DNA of 64,000 nucleotides from Foliamicus sp963666765. GTDB lineage: Bacteria > Pseudomonadota > Gammaproteobacteria > Steroidobacterales > Foliamicaceae. The stretch is from contig OY762933.1 of the NCBI GenBank assembly GCA_963666765.1, positions 1,612,001 through 1,676,000 on the forward strand, read 5' to 3'. Position 1 is the first letter of the stretch, and the number at the start of each line of letters is the position of its first letter. A program made the translations under genes and the position numbers. The notes below the pieces were generated by a model that worked only from the letters and a program-made list of their open reading frames with translations, ran no database searches and had not been told where the DNA came from. Shown here one piece after another: positions 34,788 to 42,495 of this stretch.

Positions 34788-36233
34788 CTACCCTGCCAGG
34801 GCGCAGAATTCCTGGTAGTCGATGTAGCCGGGAAACTCCGCGTCCTCGGCGCAATAGCTGCATTCGGGGTTGCGGGCCTGCGTGAATTCCGTGAACCGCG
34901 CGGACAGGGCGTCATAGTGCAACAGCCGACCCACCAGCAGGTCGCCGGCGCCAAGCAGGATCTTGATCGTCTCCACCGCCTCGAGAAGCCCCACAACGCC
35001 CGGCAATATGCCCAGCACGCCCGCCTCCGCGCAGGACGGCGCCAGTTCGGGCGGCGGCGGCTCCGGATAAAGGCAGCGGTAGCAGGGCCCCGGCCCGTCT
35101 TCGCGGGCCGGCCAGAACACCGACACCTGCCCCTCGAAGCGGAACACCGAGCCGTGCACGTTCGGAATCCGGTGCTTTACGCAGGCATCGTTGACCAGGT
35201 AGCGCGTGGCGAAATTGTCGGAACCGTCAACAACCACGTCGTAGCCCTCGAAAACCTCCTCGACGTTGGTGCTCTCCAGGCGCAAACGATGCTCCACCAC
35301 GTTGACGGACGGGTTGAGCGCCAGCAATGCCTCGCGCGCCGAGGCCACCTTGGACACGCCCACGCGTTCGTCGGAGTGCAGTATCTGGCGTTGCAGGTTG
35401 CTGCGGTCGACCACGTCATGATCGACGATGCCCAGCGTGCCGACGCCCGCCGCGGCCAGGTACAGCGCCGCCGGCGAACCGATACCGCCGGCGCCTATCA
35501 GAAGCACCCGGCTTTCCAGCAGCTTCAACTGGCCGGCCTCGCCCACTTCCGGCATGACCAGGTGGCGCGAATAGCGCTCCCGGGCATCCGCGTTGAGCAT
35601 CCTGGGAATCTCGAAAGGCAGGCCTTCGTCCTTCCAGCCGTTGAACCCGCCGGCCAGCGAACGCACGTCGCTGTAGCCCATGCGCTTCAGGTCATCGGCC
35701 GCGAACAGGGAGCGCTGGCCGCTGGCGCAGGTGACCACCAGGGTACGGTCCAGGTCCGGAACCGCCTCTTCGATCCTCAGTTCCAGGAAACTGCGGTCCA
35801 GCCTGAGCGCGCCGACCGGGCTGCCCTGGGCGACTTCGGTCGCGTCGCGCACGTCGATCAGGGCCGCGCCGGAGCGTTGCAGTTCCAGCGCCTCGCGCGG
35901 GCTGACTTCCGGCACATTGCCGCGGATGTCGGCCAGCCGGCGGTCCCGGGCCGAGCGGCCTCCCGCCACCGCCGGCAGAATCGAGAGAACGTCGCCTTCG
36001 CTCACCTGCGTCTCCATGCCGTCCAGAGTGCGCACGTTGTCGCTGCCCAGATAGATGTTCACGAACTCGCGCGGCTGCCCGTCCGCCTTCATGACCCGTT
36101 CCAGCAGTTCCGGGTAATCCGCGCCAATCGCGCTCATTACGGCGCCCACACTGGCGCCTTCGGCCATTATTTCGCTGTTGCCCCCGGCAAAACCGCGCAG
36201 CGGCGTGGGAATGCGCACGGTCGCCCTGCTCAT
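34788..36233 (-). CDS. CysO-like sulfur carrier + rhodanese + MoeZ/ThiF E1 triple fusion
   Basis: 481 residues from ATG 36233, overlapping the protease gene stop as ATGA. Residues 1-92 are a beta-grasp MoaD/CysO-like carrier ending VLSILPAVAGG, essentially the C-terminus I recall for mycobacterial CysO. Gly91-Gly92 is followed by Arg and a linker, so the diglycine is internal. Residues about 105-205 are a rhodanese with active Cys169 (TCASGQR). Residues about 211-481 are a ThiF/MoeB adenylyltransferase with GAGGIGS (247-253), DNFATRYLVNDAC and zinc Cys384/387/458/461. It would activate, sulfurylate and carry sulfur in one chain. MoeZ normally has the opposite order (E1 then rhodanese) and a separate carrier. 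Confidence 0.9.
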   Translation of the reverse strand: MSRATVRIPTPLRGFAGGNSEIMAEGASVGAVMSAIGADYPELLERVMKADGQPREFVNIYLGSDNVRTLDGMETQVSEGDVLSILPAVAGGRSARDRRLADIRGNVPEVSPREALELQRSGAALIDVRDATEVAQGSPVGALRLDRSFLELRIEEAVPDLDRTLVVTCASGQRSLFAADDLKRMGYSDVRSLAGGFNGWKDEGLPFEIPRMLNADARERYSRHLVMPEVGEAGQLKLLESRVLLIGAGGIGSPAALYLAAAGVGTLGIVDHDVVDRSNLQRQILHSDERVGVSKVASAREALLALNPSVNVVEHRLRLESTNVEEVFEGYDVVVDGSDNFATRYLVNDACVKHRIPNVHGSVFRFEGQVSVFWPAREDGPGPCYRCLYPEPPPPELAPSCAEAGVLGILPGVVGLLEAVETIKILLGAGDLLVGRLLHYDALSARFTEFTQARNPECSYCAEDAEFPGYIDYQEFCALAG

Positions 36234-36646
36234 GCCGCCACCTGCTCTTCCACGAAGCCGGCGCCGTTGAGCCGCCAGGAACGCAGGTCCTCCACACGCG
36301 CGCCGCTCACCGAAAGGATGACGTAGGAATAACCGTCCCACGCGGCCTCGCGGTCCGTCTCGGACGGAAGCGCGGGATGATCGGGATGCGTGTGCCAGAA
36401 ACCGACGATGTCCAGTCCGGCCTCACGTGCCGCCTCGTCCGCCGTCATCAGGTCGTCGGGATCCAGCACGTAGCGGTCGCGCGCGCGCTCGGTGTTGAGA
36501 TTGCGCGCCTGAAATACCCGCTCCACCCGCACCTGGCCGTCGGTTGAGGCCCCGACCAGGACCCCGCAGGTCTCATTGGGGTAACCGTTGACGGCTATCG
36601 TTTCCAGTTCGTCCCGCAGCGGGGCGGGCAGATTGATCGTGTTCAT
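36230..36646 (-). CDS. JAMM/MPN+ zinc protease, Mec-like
   Basis: 138 residues. All JAMM residues are present: Glu25 (PNETCGVLVG) and His85/His87/Ser95/Asp98 in FWHTHPDHPALPSETD (HxH-x7-S-x2-D). In Mycobacterium tuberculosis the homologous Mec+ releases cysteine from the CysO-cysteine adduct by cleaving after the carrier diglycine. First gene of the operon with the CysO-rhodanese-MoeZ fusion (4-bp ATGA overlap) and cysM. Here it may in addition have to cut after Gly92 of the fusion to free the carrier, a deubiquitinase-like maturation step. That second role is inference. Confidence 0.9.
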   Translation of the reverse strand: MNTINLPAPLRDELETIAVNGYPNETCGVLVGASTDGQVRVERVFQARNLNTERARDRYVLDPDDLMTADEAAREAGLDIVGFWHTHPDHPALPSETDREAAWDGYSYVILSVSGARVEDLRSWRLNGAGFVEEQVAA

Positions 36647-36754
36647 CCGGGAAGCGCGGGCGGCTGAATGGGAGCGCGCATTTTACTATCCGCGGAAACG
36701 GATAAAATTTGCCGGTTTGCGGGCAATCGCCCTGCTACGCTTGGGACAGATCAT

Positions 36755-38794
36755 ATGAATTACGTGTACAGCGCCATCGCCGCCGGGGCCTTGGCCATTC
36801 TCTACGGGCTCGTGAGCACGCGCTGGGTGCTGAAGCTGGATGCCGGCAACGAGCGCATGCAGGAGATCGCCACCGCGGTGCAGGTCGGCGCCAAGGCCTA
36901 CCTGAACCGGCAATACATGACGGTCGCCCTCGCGGGCCTGCCCCTGCTGCTGATACTGGGTTTCGTGCTCGATTGGGCGGTGGCCGGCGGGTTCCTCGTG
37001 GGGGCCGCGTTTTCCGGCGCTGCCGGCTACATCGGCATGAACGTGTCGGTGCGGGCCAATTCGCGCACCGCGCAGGCCGCCTACAACGGAATGAACGCGG
37101 CGCTGGCGGTGGCCTTCCGCGGCGGCGCTATCACCGGAATGCTGGTGGTGGGCCTGGCCCTGCTGGGCGTGGCCGGCTACTACCTGGTGCTGGACCGTGC
37201 CGGCATGGAAACGGGCGACGTGCTGCATGCGCTCGTGGGCCTGGCCTTCGGCGGCTCGCTGATCTCGATCTTCGCGCGGCTGGGCGGCGGAATTTTCACC
37301 AAGGGCGCCGACGTGGGCGCGGACCTGGTCGGAAAGGTCGAGGCGGGCATCCCCGAGGACGACCCGCGCAACCCGGCGGTCATCGCCGACAACGTGGGCG
37401 ACAACGTGGGCGACTGCGCCGGAATGGCCGCCGACCTGTTCGAGACCTACGCCGTGACCGTCATCGCCACGATGCTGCTCGGCTTTCTGACGATTCAGGA
37501 GGCGCCCGACGCGGCGGTGCTGTACCCGCTCGCCATCGGCGCCGTCTCGATCGTGGCCTCCATCATCGGGACCTTCGCGGTGCGCGCAGGCAAGGGCAAG
37601 GGCGTCATGTCGGCGCTGTACAAGGGCGTAATCGTGGCCGCCGTGCTCGCCGCGATAGGAATCTGGTTCCTGACGCAACAGATGTGGGCCGAGGCCGGCT
37701 CGTATACGCCCGCAAGCCTGTTCGGCTGTGCGCTGATCGGCCTAGTGCTTACCGGCGTGATCATGTTGATCACCGATTACTACACCGGCACGCAGTTCTC
37801 GCCGGTACGCAAACTGGCCCAGGCCTCGTCGACCGGCCACGCCACCAACATCATCGCCGGGCTGGGCCTTTCGATGAAAGCCACCGCGCTGCCGGTGCTG
37901 GCGGTGTGCCTGAGCATTCTCTTCACCTACCAGCTCGCGGGGCTGTACGGTATCGCGATCGCCGCCACCGCCATGCTTTCCATGACCGGGATGATCGTTG
38001 CGCTGGACGCCTTCGGGCCGATCACCGACAACGCCGGCGGCATCGCCGAAATGGCCGAGATGCCCGAAGAGATCCGCAACATCACCGATCCCCTGGACGC
38101 CGTAGGCAACACCACCAAGGCCGTAACCAAGGGCTACGCTATCGGCTCCGCCGGGCTGGCCGCGCTGGTTCTGTTCGCCGACTACACCCATAACCTGCAG
38201 GCGGCCGGCAAGAGTTTCGTGTTCCGCCTGGACGACCCGGCCGTGATCATCGGCCTGTTCATCGGCGGCCTGATCCCGTACCTGTTCGGCGCGCTGGCGA
38301 TGGAAGCGGTGGGACGCGCCGCCGCCAGCGTGGTGCAGGAAGTGCGCCGCCAGTTCCGGGAAATCGCGGGCATCATGGAAGGCACGGCCAAGCCCGACTA
38401 CGGTCGCGCCGTGGACCTGCTGACCCGTGCGGCGATCCGCGAGATGATCGTGCCCTCGCTGCTGCCGGTGCTCGCGCCGGTGGTGCTGGTTCTGGTGATC
38501 GGCTGGCTGATGCCTGAAGGCGCGGGCGCGAGGGCGCTCGGAGGCATGCTGATCGGCTCGATCGTCACCGGGCTGTTCTTGGCGATCTCGATGACCACCG
38601 GTGGCGGCGCCTGGGACAACGCCAAGAAATACGTGGAAGACGGCGCGCTGGGCGGCAAGGGCTCCGAAGCGCACCACGCCGCGGTTACGGGCGACACCGT
38701 CGGCGATCCCTACAAGGACACCGCCGGTCCCGCCATCAACCCGCTGATCAAGATCGTCAACATCGTCGCCCTCCTCATCGCCCCCCTTCTCTAA
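36755..38794 (+). CDS. hppA: membrane-bound proton-pumping pyrophosphatase, K+-independent type
   Basis: Couples PPi hydrolysis to proton export across the inner membrane. 679 residues from ATG 36755 with about 16 hydrophobic helices. The PPi/Mg loop is intact: DVGADLVGKVEAGIPEDDPR and DNVGDNVGDCAGMAADLFE, with the late acidic motif GDTVGDPYKDTAGPA. The determinant segment GNTTKAVTKGYAIGSAG has Lys where K+-dependent enzymes have Ala, which by family rules indicates a K+-independent H+ pump. An upstream in-frame ATG at 36668 adds a non-hydrophobic stretch and is unlikely. It is divergent from the JAMM operon. Confidence 0.95.
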   Translation: MNYVYSAIAAGALAILYGLVSTRWVLKLDAGNERMQEIATAVQVGAKAYLNRQYMTVALAGLPLLLILGFVLDWAVAGGFLVGAAFSGAAGYIGMNVSVRANSRTAQAAYNGMNAALAVAFRGGAITGMLVVGLALLGVAGYYLVLDRAGMETGDVLHALVGLAFGGSLISIFARLGGGIFTKGADVGADLVGKVEAGIPEDDPRNPAVIADNVGDNVGDCAGMAADLFETYAVTVIATMLLGFLTIQEAPDAAVLYPLAIGAVSIVASIIGTFAVRAGKGKGVMSALYKGVIVAAVLAAIGIWFLTQQMWAEAGSYTPASLFGCALIGLVLTGVIMLITDYYTGTQFSPVRKLAQASSTGHATNIIAGLGLSMKATALPVLAVCLSILFTYQLAGLYGIAIAATAMLSMTGMIVALDAFGPITDNAGGIAEMAEMPEEIRNITDPLDAVGNTTKAVTKGYAIGSAGLAALVLFADYTHNLQAAGKSFVFRLDDPAVIIGLFIGGLIPYLFGALAMEAVGRAAASVVQEVRRQFREIAGIMEGTAKPDYGRAVDLLTRAAIREMIVPSLLPVLAPVVLVLVIGWLMPEGAGARALGGMLIGSIVTGLFLAISMTTGGGAWDNAKKYVEDGALGGKGSEAHHAAVTGDTVGDPYKDTAGPAINPLIKIVNIVALLIAPLL

Positions 38795-38818
38795 CGACGC
38801 ATTACGTGAATGACAGTA

Positions 38819-38929
38819 CCGCTATCGCTGCCACCGTATTCCGGGAGACGCCGACAAGCACATCCCTGTGGGCTCGACAGCGGCATCCCTGCCGCTGACG
38901 CTCCCGGAATACGGTGGCAGCGATAGCGG
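38819..38929. repeat. compound palindromic element E
   Basis: Perfect 29-bp arms (38819-38847 and 38901-38929) around a 53-bp centre. The centre holds two perfect hairpins, CACA-TCCC-TGTG and CAGCGGCA-TCCC-TGCCGCTG, separated by GGGCTCGA. The junction reads GGGAG-ACGC at one arm and GACGC-TCCC at the other, as in elements D, F and G. It fills the gap between hppA and the Pcm-like gene, both on the plus strand. Confidence 0.85.
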
Positions 38930-38948
38930 ATAATCCCCGGAACAGGTG

Positions 38949-39596
38949 ATGGTGCAGGAGATGGATACGAGGGCGAGGGAGCGGATGGTGCGCGGCCAGG
39001 TCCGGTGCTGGAACGTGCTGGACGAGCGCGTTCTGGCCGTGTTCAGCGATCTGCGGCGCGAGGATTTCGTCCCGGAGCGGCACCGCGCGCTGGCTTACGC
39101 CGACCTGGCGCTGCCGCTGCCCGGCGGCCAGGAAATGATGACGCCCTCCGTCGAGGGCCGTATCCTCCAGGCGCTCGAGCTCAAGCCCAGCGACAGTGTT
39201 CTTGAGGTCGGAACAGGCAGCGGCTGGCTCGCCGCCTGCCTGGCGCGGATGGCCGGCGAGGTGCTGAGCCTGGAGATTTCGCCCGAACTGCATGCCGGCG
39301 CGTCGCAAAGGCTCGCGGCAAGGCAAAACGTGACGACCGTTTGCGCCGATGCCTTCGACTTCGAGCCCGAAGAAGCATACGACGCCATCGTCCTTACCGG
39401 CTCCCTGCCCCGGTACGACGAACGCTTCGAGCAATGGCTCAACAAGGGCGGCCGGCTGTTTAGCATCGTGGGGCAGCAGCCGATCATGGAAGCGCTGCTG
39501 ATAACAGCCGGTGAGCCGCGAATCGAGGAGTCCCTGTTTGAAACCGTTGCGGCGCCGTTGACGAACGCTCCTCATCCCGACCCCTTCCACTTCTAG
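38949..39596 (+). CDS. protein-L-isoaspartate O-methyltransferase-like protein
   Basis: 215 residues from ATG 38949 (a GTG directly before and ATG 38961 are alternatives; the upstream base context does not decide). The N-terminal MVRGQVRCWNVLDERVLAVF and PLPGGQEMMTPSVEGRIL match the PCMT family, where the Q-x-M-x-x-P segment contacts the isoaspartyl substrate. SAM motif I is VLEVGTGSGWLAACLAR. A Pcm-like gene immediately before tolC is a recurrent arrangement in gammaproteobacteria. tolC follows after 84 bp. Confidence 0.85.
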   Translation: MVQEMDTRARERMVRGQVRCWNVLDERVLAVFSDLRREDFVPERHRALAYADLALPLPGGQEMMTPSVEGRILQALELKPSDSVLEVGTGSGWLAACLARMAGEVLSLEISPELHAGASQRLAARQNVTTVCADAFDFEPEEAYDAIVLTGSLPRYDERFEQWLNKGGRLFSIVGQQPIMEALLITAGEPRIEESLFETVAAPLTNAPHPDPFHF

Positions 39597-39680
39597 CAGG
39601 CGGTGGCGTGTCCCGCGGAACACTGCGCTATCGGCGGCAGCGGTTAGAATCCCCACGTTGACTTGCGCGACTGGTCTCCA

Positions 39681-41096
39681 ATGAAGAAATTATTGCTTTT
39701 CGCCACGCTTACGGTGGTCGTCGCAGCGCCCCTGCCGGGGTGGTCGGAAAACCTGCTTGAGGTGTACCAGCGGGCGCGCACCGGCGACCCGGTGCTGCGC
39801 GAGGCCGAGGCCCGCCTGATGGCGGCGCAGGAGACCCGGTCCCAGGCCCGCAGTTTCCTGTTCCCGGAAATCGACGCCTCCGGCAACTTCACCCGCAGCG
39901 ACAGCCGCAGCACGCTGCTGTTCTACGCACCCACGCCCACCGGCGAGTTTGCGCCGATCACCGATTCCAGCTCGTCGGAAGGGCGGACCCGCGGCTGGGG
40001 GCTGACGCTGACCCAGACCCTGTTCGACTGGGGCGCCATCATCGCCATGGGCGCGGCCAAGGACCTCCTTGCGCAGTCCGAGGCGGATTTCGAAGCGGCC
40101 CGCCAGGAATCCATGCTGCGCACTTCCCAGGCCTACTTCGCGGTACTGGGCGCGCAGGACGAACTGACTGCGCAAAGCGCCGCTCGTACCGCCATCGCCC
40201 GGCAACTGGAGCAGGCCCAGAAGCGCTTCGAGGTGGGCCTGATCGCCATTACCGACGTACAGGAGGCGCAGGCCGCGCACGACCAGGCGATAGCCGCCGA
40301 GATCGGCGCCAAGCGCGCCCTGGCGAGCACCGAAGAACAACTTCGCGAAATCGTCGGCGCGCCGATGCCGGTCGCCAACCTCACCAAGCCCGGCGAAGGC
40401 ATGCCGCTGCCGCTGCCGTCGCCCAATGTGCAGCAATCGTGGGTGGACACGGCGCTGCAGCAGAATCCCAGCCTGGTCTCGGCCCGGCTGGCGGCGTCGA
40501 TCGCCGAAAGCGAGGTCAAGCTGCGCCGCTCCGATTACCTGCCTTCGCTGGAACTGGTGGCGGATACCGGCGGCGGCAACGGCAACCGGGAGCGTGTCTT
40601 CCGGGGCCAGCCCAGCGATTTCCGCGACAGCAACCGCAACAACTCGGTCCGGCTGACGCTTTCGGTTCCGATATTCGACGGCTTCAACCGGTCGTCGCGC
40701 ATCCGCGAAGCCAGGTTCCTGCACCGCGCTTCCACCGAGCGCCTGGAAGGCGTCGAACGCATGGTGGTGCGCCAGACCCGCGATGCCTTCCTGGGCGTGA
40801 GCTCCGAGATTTCCCGCGTCACCGCGCTACGCCAGGCGGTGGCCTCCAGCCGTACCGCCCTGCGAGCCACGGAAGCCGGCTACGAGATCGGCACCCGCAC
40901 CATCGTTGACGTGCTTGCCGCGCGCCAGGCCCTGGTCGCCGCGGAAAGCAACTACGCCCGCAGCCGCTACGACTTCATCGTCAACGTGCTGACGCTGAAG
41001 AACGCCGCGGGCATCCTGACCGAGGCGGACCTCGCGGAAGTCAGCAGCTGGATGGCGCAGACCGAAGAGGCCGAGGCGGAAGAAACGGCTCAATAA
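39681..41096 (+). CDS. tolC: TolC-family outer-membrane channel protein
   Basis: Outer-membrane exit duct for type I secretion and efflux pumps. 471 residues from ATG 39681 with signal peptide KKLLLFATLTVVVAAPLPGW. Two structural repeats of coiled-coil hairpins are visible: the first with QETRSQARSFLFPEIDASG and LEQAQKRFEVGLIAITDVQ, the second with VKLRRSDYLPSLELVADTG and SSRTALRATEAGYEIGTRTI. The C-terminus is acidic (TEEAEAEETAQ). Its last 56 bp overlap the 3' end of waaA on the opposite strand. Confidence 0.92.
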   Translation: MKKLLLFATLTVVVAAPLPGWSENLLEVYQRARTGDPVLREAEARLMAAQETRSQARSFLFPEIDASGNFTRSDSRSTLLFYAPTPTGEFAPITDSSSSEGRTRGWGLTLTQTLFDWGAIIAMGAAKDLLAQSEADFEAARQESMLRTSQAYFAVLGAQDELTAQSAARTAIARQLEQAQKRFEVGLIAITDVQEAQAAHDQAIAAEIGAKRALASTEEQLREIVGAPMPVANLTKPGEGMPLPLPSPNVQQSWVDTALQQNPSLVSARLAASIAESEVKLRRSDYLPSLELVADTGGGNGNRERVFRGQPSDFRDSNRNNSVRLTLSVPIFDGFNRSSRIREARFLHRASTERLEGVERMVVRQTRDAFLGVSSEISRVTALRQAVASSRTALRATEAGYEIGTRTIVDVLAARQALVAAESNYARSRYDFIVNVLTLKNAAGILTEADLAEVSSWMAQTEEAEAEETAQ

Positions 41097-42357
41097 GAGC
41101 GAGCGTCTCCTCAAGAACGTTTTCCCCTGCCGCCAGGCAGCTCCTGGCAGCCTCTCCCGCGCTGCGCAGCGCATGCTCACTGTCGAGCAGGCGGGCCAGC
41201 CGGCCGGCCAGTTCCCTTGCGTCACGCACGCCGAACAGCGCGCCGGCCTCGCGGAGCAGGCGGGCCGTATCCCGCGTCTGGAACAGGTGCGGACCGGCCA
41301 GAACCGGCAGGCCGAAGGCAGCCGGCTCGAGCAGGTTGTGCCCGCCCACCCGCGCGATGCTTCCGCCCACGAAGGCCACGTCGACAGCGGCGTAGAAGGA
41401 GGTCATCTCGCCCAGGGAATCCAGCAGGAAGACCTGGGCTCCGGTTGGCGGCAAGCCTTCGACCGACCTCACTCCGATCTTCAGGCCGCTCTCCTGCAGT
41501 AAGGCGCGCACCGCGGGGAACCGCTCGCGATGGCGCGGCGCAATGATCAGCAGCGCGTCCTCACGCGCGGCCAGCACCTGCCGGTGTGCCTGCAGGGCCA
41601 CCTGCTCCTCCGGCTCATGGGTGCTGGCGGCGATCCAAACCTGCCGGCCGGGGCCGATCGACCGGCGGATTTCCGCGCCGCGCTCCAGCACGCCCGCGCC
41701 GGGCCGATAGTGGAACTTGAGGTTGCCGGTCACGCGCACGTCCAGGCCGCCGGGGCCGAGGTCCGCAAAGCGCCGTGCATCTTCCTCGCCTTGCGCGCCC
41801 ACGGTTCGAACCGCCCGCAACGCCGCCGAGGCAAGCCCGCGCACCCGCCGGTAGCGGGCGTGGGAACGCTCCGAGAGGCGGGCGCTGGCCATCACCAGAG
41901 GCACGCCGGCCGACCGGCAGGCGGCGTACAGTCCCGGCCAGATCTCGGTTTCCAGGATCACGCCCAGGCCGGGGCGCGCGGCGCGCAGAAAGCGCCGGTT
42001 GACGACGCCAAGGTCCAGCGGCAGGAAGCAGTGAAACTGCGATTCGAGCAGACCACGCCGGATGGCTGCGGAACCGGCCGGCGTGAAGGTGGTGAGCAGC
42101 ATGGGCAGCTCGGGCCGGCGGGCGTGCAGTTCGCCGGCCAACACAGATAGCGCCCCGGCCTCACCGAGCGACGAGCCGTGCAGCCACACCCCTCCGGGCG
42201 GCACAACGGGCGTCCTCAAGGCCCAGCGTTCGGAAAGCCGGCGGCGCCAGCCAGGATCGCGCGCCGAACGCGCCAGCATGTAGCCGAACATTGCAGGCGC
42301 CGCAATCCACGACAGCGCGCCGTAAGCGCCGAGCACCGCCTCATCGCGTGTAGTCAT
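41041..42357 (-). CDS. waaA: 3-deoxy-D-manno-octulosonic acid (Kdo) transferase
   Basis: Adds Kdo to lipid IVA at the inner membrane during LPS synthesis. 438 residues from ATG 42357 (E. coli WaaA 425). GVWLHGSSLGEAGALSVL carries the catalytic acidic residue equivalent. ETEIWPGLYAACRSAGVPL and LDSLGEMTSFYAAVDVAFVGGS, with GGHNLLEPAAFGLPVLAGPH, are GT30 donor-site motifs. It lies downstream of hldE on the same strand, both serving the LPS core, with palindromic element F between. The 3' end overlaps tolC by 56 bp tail-to-tail. Confidence 0.95.
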   Translation of the reverse strand: MTTRDEAVLGAYGALSWIAAPAMFGYMLARSARDPGWRRRLSERWALRTPVVPPGGVWLHGSSLGEAGALSVLAGELHARRPELPMLLTTFTPAGSAAIRRGLLESQFHCFLPLDLGVVNRRFLRAARPGLGVILETEIWPGLYAACRSAGVPLVMASARLSERSHARYRRVRGLASAALRAVRTVGAQGEEDARRFADLGPGGLDVRVTGNLKFHYRPGAGVLERGAEIRRSIGPGRQVWIAASTHEPEEQVALQAHRQVLAAREDALLIIAPRHRERFPAVRALLQESGLKIGVRSVEGLPPTGAQVFLLDSLGEMTSFYAAVDVAFVGGSIARVGGHNLLEPAAFGLPVLAGPHLFQTRDTARLLREAGALFGVRDARELAGRLARLLDSEHALRSAGEAARSCLAAGENVLEETLALIEPFLPPRPLRSAPSSC

Positions 42358-42375
42358 GCGTGTGCGGGCACCCCC

Positions 42376-42485
42376 GCGCTTAGCCTTGCCCCTTCCTGCC
42401 GGGAGACGCATGAATCCATCCATGGAGCTTGGTTCCGCCATCCATGGCTCACACACTCCCGGCAGGAAGGGGCAAGGCTAAGCGC
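42376..42485. repeat. compound palindromic element F
   Basis: Perfect 30-bp arms (42376-42405 and 42456-42485) around a 50-bp centre with two CCATGG-containing segments. On the minus strand the second half of the centre (CCATGGATGG, TTCATGCGT) matches element G almost base for base. The arm contains CCTTCCTGCCGGGAG, in which the inner 9 bp are the reverse complement of the corresponding CCCGGCAGG of elements A and B. It lies between hldE and waaA. Confidence 0.85.
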
Positions 42486-42495
42486 TCCCGTGGCG

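Noticed and set aside
33216..36326. A very long plus-strand open frame (about 1036 codons) antisense to cysM, the CysO fusion and the JAMM gene
   Set aside because: It has no recognisable domain, is Arg/Gly/Ala-biased as expected from GC-rich antisense, and covers three genes with intact catalytic motifs.
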